A stretch of 64,000 bases of DNA, from positions 682,001-746,000 of the forward strand of contig NZ_CP024968.1 of NCBI RefSeq assembly GCF_002804245.1, in the 5' to 3' direction. Every line of letters begins with the position of its first letter. The stretch's first letter is position 1. The notes under the pieces are model-generated. The model saw nothing but the letters and a program-made list of their open reading frames with translations, did not search any database and was not told the origin of the DNA. Shown piece by piece: positions 1-10,191 of this stretch. The translations under genes and the position numbers were made by a program. The stretch is from Mesoplasma coleopterae. Its GTDB lineage: Bacteria > Bacillota_I > Bacilli_A > Mycoplasmatales > Mycoplasmataceae.

Positions 1-1750
1 TATTTCTACAAATCAAATTATTGAAAAAGAAGATTTTGAACCTTTTGTTTTTAAACAAAAAGAAGTTCAAAGAAAATATATTAAAACTGAATCACCAACT
101 AAAGTGTTTGCTTTGGGTGGGCTTGAAGAAATTGGTAAGAACACTTACTGTATAGAACATGAAAATGAAATTATCATGATTGACGCAGGAGTTAAGTTTC
201 CTGATGATTCAATGTTAGGAATTAACGCTGTTATTCCTGATTACTCATATTTAAAAGAAAATGAATCAAAAATTAAAGCTTTATTTATTACTCATGGGCA
301 TGAGGATCACATTGGTGGAATACACTATTTAGTTAAACAAGTTAATATACCTGTTATTTATGCACCTGAATTAGCTGCTGCCCTAATTAGAGACAGATTA
401 AAAGAACACAAATTAACAGATAAAACAATTGTTAAAGAATATGTTGCTGATGATATTTGAGCAACCAAAAACTTACGTGTTAGTTATGCTGCTTTAAACC
501 ACTCTATTCCAGATGCATTTGGTATTTTAGTTGAAACTCCTAATGGAAATATTTTTTCAACAGGGGATTATAAATTTGACTGGTCACCTTTAGGACACTT
601 TGCCGAATTGAGTAAATTAGCAAGTATGGGTGATAAAGGGATTGAACTTTTGATGTCAGACTCAACAAATGCTGAGGTTGAAGGTTATACACCTGGTGAA
701 AAAGGAATCATTGAAAACATTGATAAACTTTTCTTAAAAGCAAAAGGAAGAATCTTTATTACAACTTTTGCCTCAAACGTTCACCGTATTCAACAAATTG
801 TTGAATTAGCTAATAAATATGATAAAAAAGTTGTTATCCTTGGTAGATCTATTGAAAGAATTATTAAAATAATTCGTCAAATGGGTCACTTAAAAATTAA
901 TGACAAAATGTTTATTAAAGCTAATGATATTGATAAATATCCGGCTAATAAAATTATGATTATCTCAACAGGTAGTCAAGGTGAGCCGATGGCTGCACTT
1001 TCAAGGATTGCTACAAATAGACACCAATCTATTTCAATAATTCCTGGTGACACTGTAATTTTCTCATCATCACCAATTCCAGGAAATAGAGCTGATGTTG
1101 AAATCTTAATTAATAGATTAACTAGAATAGGCGCTAATGTTATTGAATCTTCACCAAACAATAGAATTCATACTTCTGGTCACGCTAGTCAAGAAGAACA
1201 AAAATTATTATTTACATTATTAAGACCTAATTATTTTATGCCAATGCATGGTGAATTCAGAATGTTAAAAAAACACATCGAAACAGCTGAATCAGTAAAT
1301 TTAAGACCTGGGCATGGATTTGTAATGGCGAATGGTGATCAATTAGAATTATTACAAGGTAATGCTCAAATTGGTAAACGAGTTGACGCTGATGCAATTT
1401 ATGTAGATGGAAAAGATATGACTGCTCATGCTTCAAATATAATTAGAGAACGTGATATTTTAAGTAAAGATGGATTAATATCAGTTGTTGTTTCAATTGA
1501 CTCACAAACCAACAAACTATTATGTGCGCCAAGAATAATTTCACGTGGAAGTTTTTATGTAAAAGATTCAGGAAATATTATTAGTGAGGCAATTACAATT
1601 GTTACAGAAGCAATAAATGAAGTATTAAATTCTTCTAAACCAACTTTTGGGGCAATTAAGAAAGCAATTAAACAATCACTTTCACCTTACATTTTTAAAA
1701 CAAAACGCAGAAATCCATTAATTATTCCAGTTATATTGAACAAAAAATAA
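1..1750 (+). CDS. rnjA: Ribonuclease J (5'-truncated by window edge)
   Basis: Metallo-beta-lactamase/beta-CASP nuclease for mRNA decay and rRNA/tRNA processing. The reading frame is open from base 2, so the start lies outside the window. The zinc motif HGHEDH is encoded at 293-310, and the downstream motifs [24 protein letters not shown] and [10 protein letters not shown] match B. subtilis RNase J1 closely, including the C-terminal KRRNP(L/M)I(I/L)P ending. The complete HxHxDH motif argues for the active J1 type rather than the degenerate J2 type. The visible N-terminus carries at least 34 residues before the conserved VFALGG start of the fold, more than in B. subtilis J1. One TGA (458-460) is read as Trp. 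A terminator follows directly. J1 versus J2 naming is inferred. Confidence 0.93.
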
Positions 1751-1773
1751 AAAACGATTAGATCGTTTTTTTT
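1751..1773 (+). terminator. Intrinsic terminator after RNase J
   Basis: Short stem aaaacgat/atcgtttt with a T-run starting right after the stop codon. It ends the RNase J transcript before the next gene, which has its own ribosome binding site. Confidence 0.8.
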
Positions 1774-1839
1774 ATTAACTTATACATTTATAAATAAAAA
1801 TATTATAATTAATCTAACCATGAAAGGAGATTATCAAAT

Positions 1840-2790
1840 ATGGCTATAAATAGAAATTATGGTAGAAGTTATATTCCTAGAGGGTTCATAAAGTTTGCTC
1901 AAATATTAGGAACAGCTGTTACTGCCCTTATATTAATAATGACAATTTACTTTTTCTCAAGCGATGAGTTCTTAGCTTCAGGAGATCCAACTACAGTTAC
2001 TTGAAGTTCATTAATAATAGGTATTGAAATATATTTCTTATGAAAATCAATTTATTCAGCTTATGTAATTATTAGTTATTTAAATAAAGCATCTGATGAA
2101 GAAATCATTGCTAATAGATATATACTAGCAGTTTTAAGTGTTGGAGTTGGAGGATTAATTACACCTTTTATCTTAACTTCAATGCCAAACATTGAAACTC
2201 AATCATCAATGAATCCAAGAGCTTTCTTAGCAAAACACTTAGGTTTAACAATGCTAATTGGCTTTACATTATTTTTAGTATCATTTATTTCAATTACTTT
2301 ATCAACTGGAATTACTTTTAGCGAATTAATCGATACAACCAACGAATTTGGATTAATTGGTTTCTTAGCAATTACATTATCAATTGTTGGATTTTTAATT
2401 GGTGTTTTAGGATTTGGATTGTTTTCAAGAAATAATTCATCAGATTTAATGAAAGAAAAAAATTTACAAGGTTATACAATGCAAATTGTTGGTGTAATTT
2501 TCACAATTATTGCAACATTAGAATTAGTGTTCTTAATTATAATGGCAATCTTTAGATTAATTGGTGTAATTTTCCAATCATTCAGTTATATGAATCGTTA
2601 TGATGGATTCTTCAAAGTTTTTGCAATATTCTTAGCATTTTCAAGAATTGGTTTTGAAATTTGATATGTTACATGAGTTGTATCAATGTATTCAAAAATT
2701 ATTTCAGGTCTTTGATCAAAAGAACAAGTTATTAAAATTAATAACTTTGAAAAAGTTGATGAAGCAAGAGTTCAACAACAAAATGCATAA
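1840..2790 (+). CDS. Polytopic membrane protein of unknown function
   Basis: 316 codons starting at ATG after a good ribosome binding site (aaaggag, 1823-1829). I do not recognise a family. The protein has about seven or eight hydrophobic stretches (roughly residues 20-40, 55-80, 92-112, 137-157, 168-200, 212-250, 258-285), short loops and a charged C-terminus (FEKVDEARVQQQNA). At least five in-frame TGA codons are read as Trp (for example at 2002 and 2662), so code 4 is needed to see the full gene. It stands alone between two terminators. No nucleotide-binding, transporter or enzymatic motif is visible; a conserved mollicute membrane protein is the best description. Confidence 0.8.
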
Positions 2791-2819
2791 AAAAAGTGGA
2801 TTAAAATCCGCTTTTTTTT
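2791..2819. terminator. Bidirectional terminator between convergent genes
   Basis: Stem aaaaagtggat/atccgcttttt with a G-T pair, loop of about 3 to 4 bases, T-run on the plus side and A-run (T-run on the minus strand) on the other. It serves the convergent genes ending at 2790 (+) and 2818 (-). Confidence 0.8.
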
Positions 2820-3072
2820 ATCTTCAAACATAAACCAAAATGTTTGCTGGTTTACCACAACCACAAATACCACAATTTTCTTTTTCTTCTTTTAGTTCAA
2901 CTTTAGCATTTAAATATCCACTTCATCCATCTTGAATTGATTTTGTTACATTTTCACCTTTTTCAAAAGCCATTAAAATTGTATAACCTTTATTTAATTT
3001 ATCATTTACTTCTTCTATGTTAATTTTAGTCATGTCTAAAACTTCAATTACTTTATCTGCGTTATTTTTCAC
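2818..3072 (-). CDS. Small protein with C-terminal cysteine cluster
   Basis: 84 codons with a GTG start (CAC at 3070-3072) behind the ribosome binding site aaagaggag. The start shares one base with the stop of the upstream gene (TAGTG), so the two are translationally coupled. Residues 1-60 are charged and probably helical; the C-terminus carries CGICGCGKP, a compact CxxCxC cluster suited to binding zinc or another metal. Contains one TGA Trp codon in DGWSGY and another in VYVWR. No family recognised. Because it is coupled to a membrane protein that also has a CxxC motif, the two may act together; that is inference. Confidence 0.75.
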
Positions 3073-3572
3073 TATTTTAACTCCTCTTTAGCTTTTTTAA
3101 AAGCAGCATCATAAATAAGTTTAGCTTCTTCATCAATATAGTCATTGGCATGTTGTCCGTCTTTAACAAAAGATAATGAATAAAAATATCCTACTGTAAT
3201 AAATAAGATTGCTCCTGCTGTTAATATGCCAGCAAATACAAGTTCAGTAATTCCTTTAGATTTTTTAGCTAAATCTATAATTTGTTCACCAGTTTTTCAA
3301 TTGTAACTTTTGTAGTCAAAAATATTAATAATGCCCGGAATAAATAAAGAACACGCAATTATAAAACAAAGTAAAGCTAAAATCGCTCATGGTCAGTATT
3401 TTTTATTTAATGTTTTGAAACATCCCATATGACTAGTATATATTCTTGCACCAGTTGTTACAAAACCTATGTTTGAATTATTAGGTGTGTAAACTGCACC
3501 ACTTGAAATTTGACCGCTTCTACTCAATTGATATGGTTTTATAGACTGCTTACAATAATTACAATTTTTCAT
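3072..3572 (-). CDS. Membrane protein with N-terminal CxxC motif
   Basis: 166 codons, ATG start with aggagaa upstream. It begins MKNCNYCK, a CxxC knuckle like the first half of a zinc ribbon, followed by a Gly/Ser/Thr/Asn-rich stretch (residues about 15-50), an HMGC further in, and two predicted transmembrane helices (about 66-88 and 118-140). The C-terminal 25 residues are acidic/basic and probably helical. The stop codon overlaps the start of the downstream 84-codon gene. Function unknown; not recognised as a named family. The divergent FMN-riboswitch gene next door does not suggest a shared role. Confidence 0.75.
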
Positions 3573-3672
3573 TTTTTTATTTCTCCTGTATCTTATTATA
3601 TTTTATAACTTTAGTTTTCTTTTATTATTATATAAAACAAAAAAAGTTATTATTTTATATAATAAGAATATA

Positions 3673-3785
3673 ACATTTTCGGGGCAAGGTGTAATTCCTT
3701 ACCGATGGTAATAGTCCATGAACCTTAACAGGTTGATTCAGTGAAATTCTGAAACCGACGGTATAGTCCGGATGGTAGAAAATGT
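3673..3785 (+). ncRNA. FMN riboswitch (RFN element)
   Basis: The conserved core of the RFN element is visible: ggggcaaggtg, taccgatggtaatagtcc, gtgaaattctgaaaccgacg and gtatagtccggatgg. The ends acattttc (3673-3680) and gaaaatgt (3778-3785) pair as P1. In Firmicutes this aptamer binds FMN and switches off riboflavin synthesis or uptake genes. Here it precedes a predicted riboflavin transporter component, with an intrinsic terminator between aptamer and gene, so control by premature termination is likely. Confidence 0.95.
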
Positions 3786-3830
3786 CAGCAGAAGATAAAC
3801 ATTTTTTGTTTACTTTTTTTGCTGTCCGCC

Positions 3831-3857
3831 TCGCTTGTTAAATAAGCGATTTTTTTA
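3831..3857 (+). terminator. Riboswitch expression-platform terminator
   Basis: Hairpin cgctt/aagcg with a T-run, between the FMN aptamer and the start codon at 3877. A second weaker stem (taaac/gttta followed by seven T, about 3797-3820) precedes it. The 3' strand of the aptamer's P1 (gaaaatgt) could pair with acattttt near 3800 as an alternative fold; that alternative is inference. Confidence 0.75.
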
Positions 3858-3876
3858 TTGCATGGAGGTAAAACTA

Positions 3877-4563
3877 GTGAATAAAAAGTATAAAATATGA
3901 AATTATAAATATGATTTTGCAGAAATAAATTTTAAAAACTGAAAAGAAGTTTTTAGTGATACTTTTAGACTTAATATAAGAAAAGTTGCACTTCTTTCAA
4001 TGTTATTTGCTTTTGAAATTTTAATGACAATTATTTCTAAAATAATAATGGGTATAGCTATACCAATGATTGTTGGTGTTTATACAATTGAAATATCTTT
4101 TTTCGTAATATTAATTATTTATTTATGTTCAAACTATTTATATGCATCCATTTTATCTATTAGTGCCATCTGATTTAGGTTATTGCTTGGTAGCGAACCA
4201 ATTGGTTTACTTTCAATGATGATTTCTGATATGGTATTCTTAACGATCTTTGCAATAGTTTTGTTTTTCCTTAAAAAACTTATTCTTTTGAGATTTGAAT
4301 TTAAAAATCAGATTAGAGTGTTTGCATATTTGATATGCGTAGCTGGCTTTATTTCAATGCTTGTATCTGGTTTTATTTCTATGCTATGTAATGACTCTTT
4401 CATATTTAATATGTATTACTTGTCTGACAATGATAGTGGATATTGAAATATGCTTTTATGAGTTGGGTTTGGAGTTACATTAGCTAAATATGTGATTAAT
4501 ATAATATTATTTATTTCTACAATTAAGATTCTTTTCATTTTAATTAAACAATCAAGAGCATAA
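3877..4563 (+). CDS. ribU: Riboflavin ECF transporter S component (RibU-like)
   Basis: 228 codons; GTG start chosen because ggagg lies 7 bases upstream (3864-3868) and the frame is open from there. The protein has a charged Trp/Lys-rich N-terminus of about 40 residues and then about five to six hydrophobic helices, the size and layout of an energy-coupling-factor S subunit. RibU binds riboflavin with high affinity in the membrane and works with the shared ECF A/A'/T module, which is not in this window. The assignment leans on the upstream FMN riboswitch, because the sequence is poorly conserved. The N-terminal extension is longer than in Bacillus RibU. TGA is read as Trp several times. A terminator follows. 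Confidence 0.8.
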
Positions 4564-4564
4564 A

Positions 4565-4593
4565 AAAATCAGACTTTTGAAAAGTCTGATTTT
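4565..4593. terminator. Bidirectional terminator ribU/pgk
   Basis: Near-perfect stem aaaatcagactttt/aaaagtctgatttt between the convergent ribU and pgk genes, with T-runs in both directions. Confidence 0.85.
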
Positions 4594-4607
4594 GTTTATT
4601 AAGTTAA

Positions 4608-5822
4608 TTATTTGTTTTGAATTGCAGCAATTCCAGGTAATTCTTTACCTTCCATGTATTCTAATGAAGCTCCACCACCAGTAGAAATTCATGAGAATTC
4701 ATCTTTAAATCCTAATTTAATTGCAGCCGCAGCTGAGTCTCCTCCACCAATTAAAGTGAATCCTCCATCAGCTTTACGTTTTGCAGCGGCTTCACAAACA
4801 GCAACGGTACCAGCTTTGAAGTTTTCAAATTCACTAACTCCCATTGGTCCATTTCAAACAACAGTTTTTGCGTTTGCTAATTCTTTTTCGTACATTTCAA
4901 TAGTTTTAGGTCCTATATCTAACCCCATCATTCCTGCTGGAACATTTTCTCCACATAATGTTGGAGCAACATCAGCATATTCAGGTGCACATAAACTATC
5001 AACTGGTAACATAATTTTTCCATTAGCTTTTTCTAAGTATTCTTTTGCTAATTCAACTTTATCAGCTTCTAATAAAGAGTTTCCAATTTCCAATCCCATT
5101 GCTTTGTGGAATGTATAAGTCATACCTCCACCAATTAAGATTTTGTCAACTTTACTTAACAAGTTGTCAATAACACCAATTTTATCAGAAACTTTAGCTC
5201 CTCCTAAAATTGCAACGAAAGGTCTTTCTGGTGCATCAATTCCTTTTCCCAACATTTCGATTTCGTTTTGTACTAAGAAACCTAATGCTGATTCAGATAT
5301 GTTTGAAGCAATACCTACGTTTGAAGCATGAGCACGGTGTGCTGTACCAAATGCATCATTAATAAATACGTCTCCAAGACTTGCTCAGTATTTTCCTAAT
5401 TCTGGATCGTTTTTTGATTCAGCTTTTACAACTTCACCATTCTTAACATCTTCAAAACGAGTGTTTTCAAATAATAAAACTTGTTTTTCATTTAAAACGC
5501 TTATAGCTGATTCTAACTCAGTTCCTCTTGTTTGGTTAACAAAGATTACTGATTGACCTAAAACCTCTTCTAATCTTTTTGCTACTGGAGCTAATGATTT
5601 AGTTTTTTTATCATCTTCACTTTTAATTCTTGATAAGTGTGAAAATAAAATAACTTTTGCATCATTTTCAACCAAATATTTAATAGTTGGTAATGCAGCT
5701 TGAATACGGTTGTCATCAGTAATAACTCCATCTTTTAATGGAACATTAAAATCAACACGAACTAAAACTTTTTTTCCTTTTACATTAATATCTTTTAATG
5801 TTTTTTTCAAATTGTAATTCAT
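4608..5822 (-). CDS. pgk: Phosphoglycerate kinase
   Basis: 404 codons, the normal family length. Catalyses transfer of phosphate from 1,3-bisphosphoglycerate to ADP, the first ATP-yielding step of glycolysis in the cytosol. Recognised by the N-terminal substrate-binding segments [20 protein letters not shown] and ENTRF, the hinge and ADP-binding part [11 protein letters not shown] and IGGGMTYTF, and the C-terminal GGGAS-type region (plus strand 4670-4690). ATG start with gaggag upstream. In-frame TGA at about 5382 is Trp. gap lies directly upstream on the same strand, in the common gap-pgk order, but with its own terminator between, so the two may be transcribed separately. Confidence 0.97.
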
Positions 5823-5891
5823 TCCATTCTCCTCTTTTTTCTTTACAATATATATTTTAACTCTTTTATCTAAATTATTAAAATTAATAAG

Positions 5892-5917
5892 AAAAAAAAT
5901 ACCCTAAAGGGTATTTA
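5892..5917 (-). terminator. Terminator after gap
   Basis: On the minus strand, stem ataccc/gggtat followed by eight T, 20 bases past the gap stop. It separates gap from pgk transcription, at least partly. Confidence 0.8.
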
Positions 5918-5936
5918 AATTTAATAATTCTTAGAA

Positions 5937-6950
<1,014 letters not shown>

Positions 6951-7007
6951 ATATTTTATCCTCTCTTGTAATATCTATACATTAATAATTTTACACTCTT
7001 AAACAAA

Positions 7008-7055
7008 AAAGAACAATTTTTTCAAAAAATCTTTGAAAAAATTATGTTCTTTTTG
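7008..7055 (-). terminator. Terminator at the 3' end of dnaI
   Basis: On the minus strand a long imperfect hairpin (gaacataattttttcaaa / tttgaaaaaattgttc) followed by a T-rich tail. Its 5' arm begins within the last codons of dnaI. Confidence 0.7.
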
Positions 7056-7977
7056 AGTGTTTTCCATTTAGTGTAGCAAATGTTGTTAATGTTGTTATTC
7101 TTTCTTTAAGTCTTGCAACTTTCATAAGCTCTATTTCTTTGTTATTTTTATTAATATTATAAATTTTATCTAGTTCATATAAAGTGAAGTTTGAAGAAAT
7201 AAAAGTAAGTTTTTTTCTATTCATTCTGTAATTTAAAATGATATATCATAAATTGTCTCTAGTTCAACTTGATACCATTTCACCAGCAAAATCGTCGATA
7301 AATAAAATGTCTGCTTTTTTCATTTGATTAATGTATGGAATAGAAGAAACTGAGTTTTTACTAAATTGTTCTTTGCATTTCTCAATAATATCAGGTGCTG
7401 TACAAAAGAAAACTTTTGCATCTCTTTTGGCTGCTTCGTTTGCTAATGTTTTAAAAATAGTTGTTTTTCCTATACCAGGATTTCCATAAAGATAAACGCC
7501 TTTTATATTTTTTCTTTCAAGGTTATTTTTGTCTTCAATATAGTTCACAATCAACTTTCCTGAATTTTCAATTAACAGTTTTCTTTCCTCAATTTCTTCA
7601 TCATTGAAAAAATTTTCTGTTCTTAAATCCTCCAAATAATTTTTAACTGTTTTTGGGAATTGATCAACACTAAAATCTTTATAAATATAATTATTTTTAA
7701 TTGCTTGGTTTTTATTTTCATATAGAAAGTGGGCACATGGTGATGAGCTTAAATAAAAATTAGAGTTTTTAAAAGTTAGATTTAATTGTCTTCCTCTTAT
7801 TCTTTGTTTACATTCTTTCAATGGACCACTTATACATTCGGTATAGTCAGATACGAATTCAAATAAAATAATAAAATTTTGTTTTAAAACTTCATCAGTT
7901 ATTTCATAGACGTCACTTTTACTATTTTCAATTAACTTAGCAATAACTTTATTATCTTTAAAAATTTGAATATCCAT
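7042..7977 (-). CDS. dnaI: Primosomal protein DnaI (helicase loader)
   Basis: 311 codons. AAA+ ATPase that loads the replicative helicase at the origin and restart sites. Walker A GNPGIGKTT lies at about residues 163-171 and Walker B ILFIDDFAGE at about 222-231. The N-terminal half has Cys residues (CISGPLKEC and SPCAHF) resembling the zinc-binding domain of Bacillus DnaI, which contacts the helicase. Two TGA codons (7249-7251 region and 7231-7233 region) split the frame unless read as Trp. It starts 7 bases after the stop of the DnaB-like initiation gene, the same pair as in Firmicutes. Confidence 0.9.
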
Positions 7978-7984
7978 ATTTGAC

Positions 7985-9181
7985 CTACCATTCTATATCT
8001 ATGTTTTTTTCCATTACAAATTCATTTATAGGCTGTTTTCTTCCATAAATAGAATTTTCATTATCTTTTATAGCTGCACTTTGTTCGTGTTTTTTACTTA
8101 CATTTTTTAAGTACATATAAAGTTCTTTTGTTGTTGATATTTGTTTTGCTTTTAAACTTTCAACTATTTTTACAACATAGTTATAAATGAATTTTTTATC
8201 GTTTTTTAAATAAGAATAACTAATTAAACAATTCAATATACCATCTGTTAAATTATATTTTAGTTTAAGTGAACTAATTATGTCAACTACATTTTGATTA
8301 GCTTCTACTCCCATACATTCATTGTAAAAATTTATTCATTCAGTAGAATTAAAACTATTAATAATGTTTATATCATCATCAGTTAAATCTGAGCTAGATG
8401 TTTTTTTAATAATTTCTCTCGATATAGCATTAAATTCTTTATTTAAAGAAATTCAGTCTATTTCATTAGAAATTTTTTTGTAATGATTAATTAATAATTC
8501 GGCTATAAATTCAATTGTAAATTCTTTTTTTATTAATAATGCATCCAAATTAGATTTGACGCTTTCATTAAAATCTATAAGTACTCCTTTTCTTACTAAT
8601 AGACCTTTTAGATCTGATAAATTTAACATTTCATCACAAATGTAAACATCTTTTTTAGCAGTCTCAACTGCTTGTTCGATATCAATAAAATCAAATTCGC
8701 TTTCATCATTTGTTTCAAATGAATCATCTATCTCATAATCTAAATCATCTATGTTAAATTCTCTATTTTTAAATTGTAAGTGTGCCAATTCAAAATTCTC
8801 TTCTCCTACTTTTTTTAGCAACCATGCTCTTGTTGCATCATTTTCAAAAAATTGCTTTGGAGACAGTGGTAAATTTAAAACAATTGCCATATTTCCGCTT
8901 TTTTTAGATTTAAAACATTTAATTAGTTTTAACTTTGTCAATTTTCCTAAATTTTTCTTCAATTGTTTTTCTGATGAAGAAGTTATTAATGCCATTCTTT
9001 CTAAAGTGAATGGTGATGAATTAAGTTTTTTACTTCAGTTACTTTCTAATATTAAAGTATTGTAAAGACCAATTGCTGAAGCCCCAATGATAGGTTGGTA
9101 TAGGTTATATAAAACTTCATGATCAATTTTTGATAATTCTTTAGATCAGTGAATTAAATATTTACGATTTAAAATGTTCAT
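7985..9181 (-). CDS. dnaB: Replication initiation protein DnaB/DnaD family
   Basis: 398 codons; ATG start behind a strong aaggggg ribosome binding site. This is the Gram-positive primosome protein (B. subtilis DnaB/DnaD superfamily), not the replicative helicase: there is no Walker motif. The N-terminal part (residues about 1-100, LIHWSKELSKIDHEVLYNLYQPIIG) resembles the winged-helix start of Bacillus DnaB, and the C-terminal part is helical, ending just before dnaI. Pairing with dnaI supports a role in helicase loading at oriC. Many TGA Trp codons; the last codon before the stop is TGG, one of the rare standard Trp codons here. Sequence is diverged, so identity rests partly on context. Confidence 0.82.
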
Positions 9182-9290
9182 ACTAATACCCCCTTGTTGC
9201 AAATACAAATATAAATATAAAATAAATAAAATAAAATTATTTAATATTTTTTATAGATATTTTAAATAAATTTTGTTGTGTTTATAACCA

Positions 9291-9318
9291 TAAAAAAAAC
9301 CTATGTTAAACATAGATT
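9291..9318 (-). terminator. Terminator after mutM
   Basis: On the minus strand stem ctatgtt/aacatag followed by g and eight T. It closes the ezrA-thiI-dnaE-polA-mutM transcript. Confidence 0.85.
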
Positions 9319-9349
9319 TATTTTAAGTTTTCCACATTCCCACAAAAAG

Positions 9350-10177
9350 TTAGTGTTGACAAATTTTACAAAAGTACGTTCCACGTCCAGCTACTTGTTT
9401 TTTTACAATTTTAGACCCACACTCATAACATTCTTCATCTTTTCTTAAATGCACTTTTAATTCATTTTGAAATTGTCCTATTTCTCCGTCCCCAGACTTG
9501 TAACTATGAATAGAAGTTCCCTTCAAGTTAATGGCTCTTTCTAAAATTTGATTTGAAGCTTTTAATATTTTATTAATTTCTTTATCAGACAATGATTTAG
9601 TGATTCTTTCTGGATGAATATTAGCTGCAAATAAAATTTCGTTTGCATATATATTACCAATTCCACATAAAACACTTTGGTCAAGAATAAAAGCTTTTAT
9701 CAATGAATTTGACTTAGCTGCTTTATCTTTTAAATATTGAAAAGAAGGTTTACTGTTTAACGGTTCTGGACCTAGTTTCTCCATCCCGCTTAATTCAAGG
9801 TAATCATCTTTTTTCCAAATTTCAATTGTTCCAAATTTCCTTGAATCATAGTATTTTAAATATTCACCATTAGACAATTCAAACTGTAATCTTAGATGGT
9901 TCTTATTATAAACATCAATTTCTTTAGGTGAAACACTTCATTTTCCTTCCATTCTTAAGTGACTTATCATCATTCAATCTTTGAATTCAAACATAAGGTA
10001 TTTACCATAGTTTAAAACCCTTAATATTTTTTGATTAGATACTTCTTTTTTAAATTCATTAACTTCATTTCTTCAAATCATTTTTTCAAAAAAACATTCA
10101 GTATTTAAGATTGAAAGATTTGCAACTTTCTTATTTAGAAAAACTGCAACCGTTCTGACTTCTGGTAGTTCAGGCAT
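9350..10177 (-). CDS. mutM: Formamidopyrimidine-DNA glycosylase (Fpg/MutM)
   Basis: 275 codons, normal length. Base-excision repair enzyme that removes oxidised purines such as 8-oxoguanine and cuts the abasic site. Begins MPELPEV, giving Pro1 as the catalytic nucleophile and Glu2; the helix-two-turn-helix part has AFILDQSVLCGIGNIYANEILF, and the C-terminal zinc finger is CYEC...CKIC. ATG start with aaaggag upstream. It lies 14 bases downstream of polA on the same strand, the polA-mutM order common in Firmicutes. One TGG Trp codon occurs (IWKKDD) beside several TGA ones. Confidence 0.96.
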
Positions 10178-10191
10178 CTAAATCACTCCTT

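Noticed and set aside
976-1161. Minus-strand ORF inside RNase J
   Set aside because: Antisense shadow of a well conserved coding sequence, no ribosome binding site.
4654-5331. Plus-strand ORFs across pgk and gap
   Set aside because: Shadows of the minus-strand glycolysis genes, low-complexity composition.
7985-9181. Replicative helicase DnaB/DnaC
   Set aside because: No Walker or helicase motifs; the gene is the primosome DnaB/DnaD type next to dnaI.
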